From: Marivibrio halodurans
GTDB lineage: Bacteria > Pseudomonadota > Alphaproteobacteria > UBA8366 > Aestuariispiraceae
Direction: 5' to 3'
DNA: 64,000 nucleotides
Assembly: GCF_017963645.1 (NCBI RefSeq)
Contig: NZ_JAGMWN010000002.1
Span: 372,001-436,000 of the forward strand
Shown here: one piece after another, positions 60,411-64,000 of the stretch
Position numbering within the stretch: position 1 is the stretch's first letter
How the letters are laid out: each line of letters starts with the position of its first letter
Notes under the pieces: generated by a model
The model's input: only the letters and a program-made list of their open reading frames with translations
Database searches by the model: none
What the model was told of the DNA's origin: nothing
Program-made: the position numbers and the translations under genes

Positions 60411-61127
60411 ATGCGTCTTTTCTTGATCGGCGCGGCGGCGCTGGCGCTGATCGCGATGGGCGTTCCCTTCGGGCCGGCCCAGGCCGATGGTGGAACCGGT
60501 GACGCCGCCGACGCGCGACTGCTTTTCGGCGATATCGATAATCGCGCGCTCAAATACGAGTTTCTTGTGGATGAGCAGCGTGTCGGCATCGGGGAGGGCC
60601 GAATCCGCAAGGTCGGCGAGGCACGCTGGCAGGTCGATATCCGCTATGAGATCGATGTCGAATTGCTGGGCGTCGATGTCTACACCCTTCACCTCGAAGC
60701 GCGGGAGACTTATGAGGGGGCCCGTCTCGTCGCCCTGGATTCCGACAGCACCGAGGATGGGGAGCATCACGAGGTCTCCGGCAGGGCCGATGGCGATGTC
60801 TTCCGCTATACCCACAATGGCGAGGAGGCGGAGGCGGTCTCCGACATTGTGCCGAGCACGGAGCTATGGCGTCGTCAGTTGCTGAAACGCACGCGCGTTC
60901 TGCATGTGGTGGAGGGGGAACCCTTCGAGCGCACGACCGAGCCGGCCGAGGATAGGCGGATAGAGGGGCCGGACGGCGAGACCGTCGTCCTGGAGGGCGT
61001 TTATATCGAGACACCTTACGAAACGGCGACCCTCTGGTTCGACGCGGAAGGTCTGCTGCAACGGGCCGTCGTCGATCGGATGGGCACCACCTTGGACATC
61101 CGCAGGATGGCGATGGAGGAGGAGTAG
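60411..61127 (+). CDS. DUF6134-like secreted protein
   Basis: A 238-residue exported protein with a signal peptide (about 1-24, RLFLIGAAALALIAMGVPFGPAQA). It is beta-rich, with the pattern KYEFLVDEQRVGIGEGRIRKVGEARWQVDIRYEIDVELLGVDVYTLHLEARETYEGARLVALDSDSTEDGE, which I match to DUF6134 from memory. The function is unknown, probably an outer-envelope or periplasmic beta protein. It follows the GDPD gene by 110 bp and may be in the same unit. The start follows a GGTGGAG element. Confidence 0.7.
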   Translation: MRLFLIGAAALALIAMGVPFGPAQADGGTGDAADARLLFGDIDNRALKYEFLVDEQRVGIGEGRIRKVGEARWQVDIRYEIDVELLGVDVYTLHLEARETYEGARLVALDSDSTEDGEHHEVSGRADGDVFRYTHNGEEAEAVSDIVPSTELWRRQLLKRTRVLHVVEGEPFERTTEPAEDRRIEGPDGETVVLEGVYIETPYETATLWFDAEGLLQRAVVDRMGTTLDIRRMAMEEE

Positions 61128-61155
61128 TCGCCGACGGCCGATCGGTCGGCTATAG

Positions 61156-61172
61156 ACGTCGGGCACCGACGT
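61156..61172. terminator. Weak hairpin between convergent DUF6134-like gene and ctaA
   Basis: ACGTCGG and CCGACGT pair around a GCA loop at the convergent gene ends; a nearby GCCGAC/GTCGGC dyad (61130-61150) may contribute. There is no clear T-run, so the terminator call is weak. Confidence 0.3.
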
Positions 61173-62251
61173 TAGGCCGGGTTGCCGCGCAACTCCTTCA
61201 AGGCCCAGAGAGTCAGGCAGAAGACCGTCGCCGCGCCCGCCTGATGCAAGACCGCGACCGGCAGCCAGACGATCGTCAGCAGCGCCGCGATGCCGAGCCC
61301 CGCCTGCACCAGAACCCCCGCCATCAACGCATGCGCCGCCCACCGCACGCGGGGCGCCAGCGTCCGGGCCCGCGCGCATGTCGTCAGCCAGAAGGCGGCG
61401 GTGACGGCGAGCGTCAGATAGGCCATCATCCGGTGGTCGAATTGCACGACCTCCAGCGTCTCGAACAGGTTGCGCCAGCCCAGCGCGGCGTTCCAGAACG
61501 GGTCGGGGATGAAACGCCCGCCCATGTCCGGCCAGTCGTTGTAGATGAAGCCCGCCCGGCTGCCCGCGACGATCGCGCCGGAGATCACGGTGAAGAAGAC
61601 GACCGCATGGCACCACGCGCCGAGCCGCCGATAGCCGCGCGGCGCGGGCGCGCGGCCCGCCTCCATCGGCCAGAGGAGCCCCAGCGCCAGCCAGACCAGA
61701 TAGCCCAGGATGAGGAAGGCCATGCCGAGATGGACGGCGAGGCGGTATTGGCTCACCTCCGTCCGGTCGACGAAGCCGCTCTTCACCATCCACCAGCCGA
61801 TGACACCTTGCAGCCCGCCCAGCGCCAACAAAATCCAACCATGTTTCGCATGGCCGGTCGGCAGCCGCCCCCGGATCAGGAACCACAGGAAGGGCAGGGC
61901 GAAGACCACCCCGATCAACCGCCCCCAAAGCCGGTGCAGCCATTCCCAGAAGAAGATCTCCTGGAACGCCTCCAGGCTCATGCCCGAATTCATCAGGCGA
62001 TACTGGGAGGTTTCCTTGTAGAGGGCGAAGACGCGCGCCCACTCGCCCTCGTTCATCGGCGGCAGGAAGCCGATCAGCGGGCGCCATTCCACCATCGAAA
62101 GCCCGCTTTCGGTCAGCCGGGTGATCGCGCCGATGATCATCATCGCGAAGACCATCAGCGCGCTGGCGACCAGCCATAGGCCGACGGCGCGGCGGTCGCG
62201 GCCCTCGTCGCGGATCTTGGGGGGGTCGATATCCTGGGTCATGCTCGCCAT
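61172..62251 (-). CDS. ctaA: Heme A synthase CtaA (Cox15)
   Basis: A 359-residue membrane protein with eight helices that oxidises the methyl group of heme O to the formyl group of heme A for aa3 oxidases. Conserved histidine-bearing segments are FFWEWLHRLWGRLIG, HLGMAFLILGYLVWLALG, FDHRMMAYLTLAVTAAFWL and VLHQAGAATVFCLTLWAL. The ITRLTESGLSMVEWRPLIGFLPPMNEGEWARVF start is Cox15-like (type 2). Other ctaBCD genes are not in the window. Confidence 0.96.
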   Translation of the reverse strand: MASMTQDIDPPKIRDEGRDRRAVGLWLVASALMVFAMMIIGAITRLTESGLSMVEWRPLIGFLPPMNEGEWARVFALYKETSQYRLMNSGMSLEAFQEIFFWEWLHRLWGRLIGVVFALPFLWFLIRGRLPTGHAKHGWILLALGGLQGVIGWWMVKSGFVDRTEVSQYRLAVHLGMAFLILGYLVWLALGLLWPMEAGRAPAPRGYRRLGAWCHAVVFFTVISGAIVAGSRAGFIYNDWPDMGGRFIPDPFWNAALGWRNLFETLEVVQFDHRMMAYLTLAVTAAFWLTTCARARTLAPRVRWAAHALMAGVLVQAGLGIAALLTIVWLPVAVLHQAGAATVFCLTLWALKELRGNPA

Positions 62252-62338
62252 GGCCGCTTCATAGCGCCGACCGCCGCCGCTTTCCAGCCCGCCGGCGCGG
62301 GCTGCGGCGGCGGGTCGCGGCGCCGCGATCCGTCGGGT

Positions 62339-62755
62339 TCAAACCGCCCAGACACCCGCCATGTTCCTGAACCCCTTGATCTCGATCGGATTGCCGGACG
62401 GGTCGCGGAAGAACATCGTCCATTGCTCGCCCGGCTCGCCCTCGTAGCGAACGGTCGGGGCGATCACGAAATCGGTGCCGGCGGCTTCCAGCCGGTCGGC
62501 CAGATCGCGCCAATCCTCATAGGCCAGAATCGCGCCCAGATGCGGCATCGGCACCTTGTGCTCACCCACCTTGCCGGTCGGCGCGGTGGCGAAGGGTTCT
62601 CCCAGGTGCAGGGATATCTGATGGCCGAAGAAATCGAAATCGACCCAGCTTTCCGTGCTGCGCCCTTCCCGGCAGCCGAGCAGGTCCGTGTAGAACCGCC
62701 GCGCGGCGTCGAGGTCGCGCACATTATAGGCGAGATGGAAGAGGGCGCGGGTCAT
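62339..62755 (-). CDS. VOC-family (glyoxalase-like) protein
   Basis: A 138-residue protein with the paired beta-alpha-beta modules of the vicinal oxygen chelate fold. It has LFHLAYNVRDLDAARRFYTDLLGCREGRS at the start, GHQISLHLGEP in the middle and WTMFFRDPSGNPIEIKGF at the end. Metal ligands of the VOC type are likely His8, His54 and Glu near the C-terminus. The substrate is unknown. Confidence 0.92.
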   Translation of the reverse strand: MTRALFHLAYNVRDLDAARRFYTDLLGCREGRSTESWVDFDFFGHQISLHLGEPFATAPTGKVGEHKVPMPHLGAILAYEDWRDLADRLEAAGTDFVIAPTVRYEGEPGEQWTMFFRDPSGNPIEIKGFRNMAGVWAV

Positions 62756-62915
62756 GGCGTTCGGTTCTTTCGCGGCTGCGCTTGCGCTTCATCCTGCTTA
62801 GTCCTCCATGGGCCCCGCGCGCAAGAGCGGCCTCCACCCGAACCGGAAAATGGCGCTTCAGACCGACCGCGCGATGGCGTAAGCAGCCATGCTTCCCTGT
62901 TTTGGAGACACCCCG

Positions 62916-63626
62916 ATGACATCTCACCGGAACGATCTCGACCAGCCGATCGGCGCGCCGGTCCTGGACTGGACGGCCCGGCCCCACCCGGACGGGCGGA
63001 CACTCGCCGGGCGGTTCTGCCGGCTGGAACGGCTCGACCCCGACGGGCACGGCGCCGATCTCTTCGCCGCCGACAGCGCGGATCGGGAGGGGCGGAGCTG
63101 GACCTACCTTCCCTACGGGCCCTTCGCGGGGGTCGGGGACTATATGGGCTGGCTGCGTGCGCAGGCGGCGTTGAGCGACCCGTTCTTCTACACCATCGTC
63201 GAGGCGGAGGGCGGGAAACCGGTCGGACTCGCCAGCTATCTGCGCATCGCGCCCGAGGCCGGCGCGATCGAGGTCGGGCACCTGCATTTCTCTCCCGCCC
63301 TGCAGCGCCGGCCCGCGGCGACGGAGGCGATGGCGCTGATGATGGCCCATGCCTTCGAGGATTTGGGATACCGCCGGTATGAGTGGAAATGCAACGCGCT
63401 CAACGCCGCGTCCTGCCGCGCGGCGGAGCGGCTCGGCTTCACCTTCGAGGGAGTATTCCGGCAGGCGGGCGTGGTTAAGGGGCATAACCGCGATACGGCC
63501 TGGTATTCGATCCTCGACCACGAATGGCCGGGCATGAAGCGGGCCTTCGAATCCTGGCTCTCGCCCGGTAATTTCGAGGAAGATGGAACCCAACGCCGTG
63601 CCTTGAGGGATTTTCGACCCGCATAA
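62916..63626 (+). CDS. GNAT-family N-acetyltransferase
   Basis: A 236-residue acetyltransferase similar to the RimJ/RimL group. An N-terminal VLDWTARPHPDGRTLAGRFCRLERLDP is followed by the GNAT core, with the acetyl-CoA loop AIEVGHLHFSPALQRRPAATEAMALMMAHAFEDLGYRRYEWKCNALNAASCRAAERLGFTFEGVFRQA. It could acetylate a protein N-terminus or a small molecule. The start follows a GGAG element. Confidence 0.92.
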   Translation: MTSHRNDLDQPIGAPVLDWTARPHPDGRTLAGRFCRLERLDPDGHGADLFAADSADREGRSWTYLPYGPFAGVGDYMGWLRAQAALSDPFFYTIVEAEGGKPVGLASYLRIAPEAGAIEVGHLHFSPALQRRPAATEAMALMMAHAFEDLGYRRYEWKCNALNAASCRAAERLGFTFEGVFRQAGVVKGHNRDTAWYSILDHEWPGMKRAFESWLSPGNFEEDGTQRRALRDFRPA

Positions 63627-63637
63627 AGGGGCCCGCC

Positions 63638-64000
63638 TCATTCCCCCTTCAGCACCACCATCCCCGGGGGCATCAGCAACGGCCCGTCGATCAGCGGCAG
63701 GGCGAGGGCGTCTCCCGCGCTCACCGGCCGGCCCGGCCGGGTTTCGACCCGGATGGAGGGCCCCTCGCAGGCGAAGAGGTCGGCACGAAGCCCAATACGC
63801 CCGACATAGAGCGCCTGACCGGCCGCGACCGCGATGATCGGGACCGGCGTGCTGTTTACGTCCGGCAGGCGTGCGGCATAGACGGCGCGCGTCGTCGGCG
63901 CCTCCGTCGGGGCGCCGCAGGGGCGGCCGTCCTCCACCGCCATCACGCGGGCGAGGCTGTAGGTGCCCGGCGGCACGGCCCGGGCGACGGCGTGAACGCC
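63638..64000 (-). CDS. Unidentified protein, 5' end outside window
   Basis: The reading frame is open to the right edge, so the N-terminus is missing. The visible ~120 residues (PPGTYSLARVMAVEDGRPCGAPTE ... PVPIIAVAAGQALYVGRIGLRADLFACEGPSIRVETRPG) are beta-rich with two isolated cysteines and resemble an exported lipoprotein-type beta domain. I do not recognise the family. It is convergent with the GNAT gene, with an 11-bp gap. Confidence 0.55.
   Translation of the reverse strand, partial: GVHAVARAVPPGTYSLARVMAVEDGRPCGAPTEAPTTRAVYAARLPDVNSTPVPIIAVAAGQALYVGRIGLRADLFACEGPSIRVETRPGRPVSAGDALALPLIDGPLLMPPGMVVLKGE

Noticed and set aside
1-64000. CRISPR arrays, rRNA, tRNA, prophage genes or a full insertion sequence
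   Set aside because: I saw no regular spaced repeats, no tRNA cloverleaf, no rRNA-like sequence, and no transposase, integrase or phage gene. A dedicated tRNA and ncRNA search was not possible.

Overview
The window is a GC-rich, gene-dense chromosomal segment from an alphaproteobacterium, most like the Rhodospirillales. The evidence is gene content and order. The F0 ATP synthase operon is separate from F1 and carries paired b' and b subunits (atpI-atpB-atpE-b'-b). mutY sits divergently to a DUF721/dciA-dsbA-smc run. The window also has Cox15-type CtaA, a dapD/dapE pair, and a Pho-type transporter whose second permease carries a large periplasmic insert. I see no rRNA, tRNA, CRISPR array, prophage or full insertion sequence. 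A few genes cut the window edges (ChaC-like fragment at the left, an unidentified fragment at the right).

Layout. 1-3.5 kb: ChaC-like fragment, msrB, a TPR protein with a GT41/GT9-like C-terminus, and a Prx5-type peroxiredoxin. 3.5-7.2 kb: a 242-bp inverted-repeat (MITE-like) element whose right end supplies the stop codon of a Rieske-protein gene; this gene and an NAD(P)-epimerase gene form an operon divergent from a SufR-like HTH regulator with a cysteine cluster. 7.2-12.2 kb: yqeY, carA (no carB beside it), then the F0 operon on the minus strand. 12.3-20.2 kb: smc, dsbA-like, dciA, mutY and an MscS channel.

20.2-28 kb: a catabolic-looking cluster on the minus strand: aldehyde dehydrogenase, membrane-type dipeptidase, BCCT transporter, a 592-aa protein of no family I recognise, and a DUF3726 protein. 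A divergent LysR regulator with stacked palindromes in the shared promoter faces it. It looks like uptake and breakdown of a small zwitterionic or quaternary-amine compound, and it is my best candidate for an undescribed system. 28-36.2 kb: a class 3 (archaeal/eukaryal-like) prolyl-tRNA synthetase, DoxX, a soluble chemoreceptor with its sensor region at the C-terminus, and hydantoinase/oxoprolinase hyuAB behind a perfect GntR-like palindrome.

36.2-48.5 kb: mixed housekeeping and accessory genes (TviB-like UDP-sugar dehydrogenase, dapE, dapD, universal stress protein, rpe, heparinase II/III, a multi-cluster ferredoxin protein, a DoeB-like deacylase, LysE exporter). 48.6-53.1 kb: phnCDE1E2 (phoCDET-like) behind three 11-bp Pho-box repeats, with strong hairpins after phnD. 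53.1-57.9 kb: livKHMGF on the minus strand with a terminator between livK and livH. 58.5-64 kb: hotdog thioesterase, secreted glycerophosphodiester phosphodiesterase, DUF6134-like protein, ctaA, VOC and GNAT proteins.

Functions and start sites were inferred by reading translations, motifs and ribosome-binding sites only; no database search was run.
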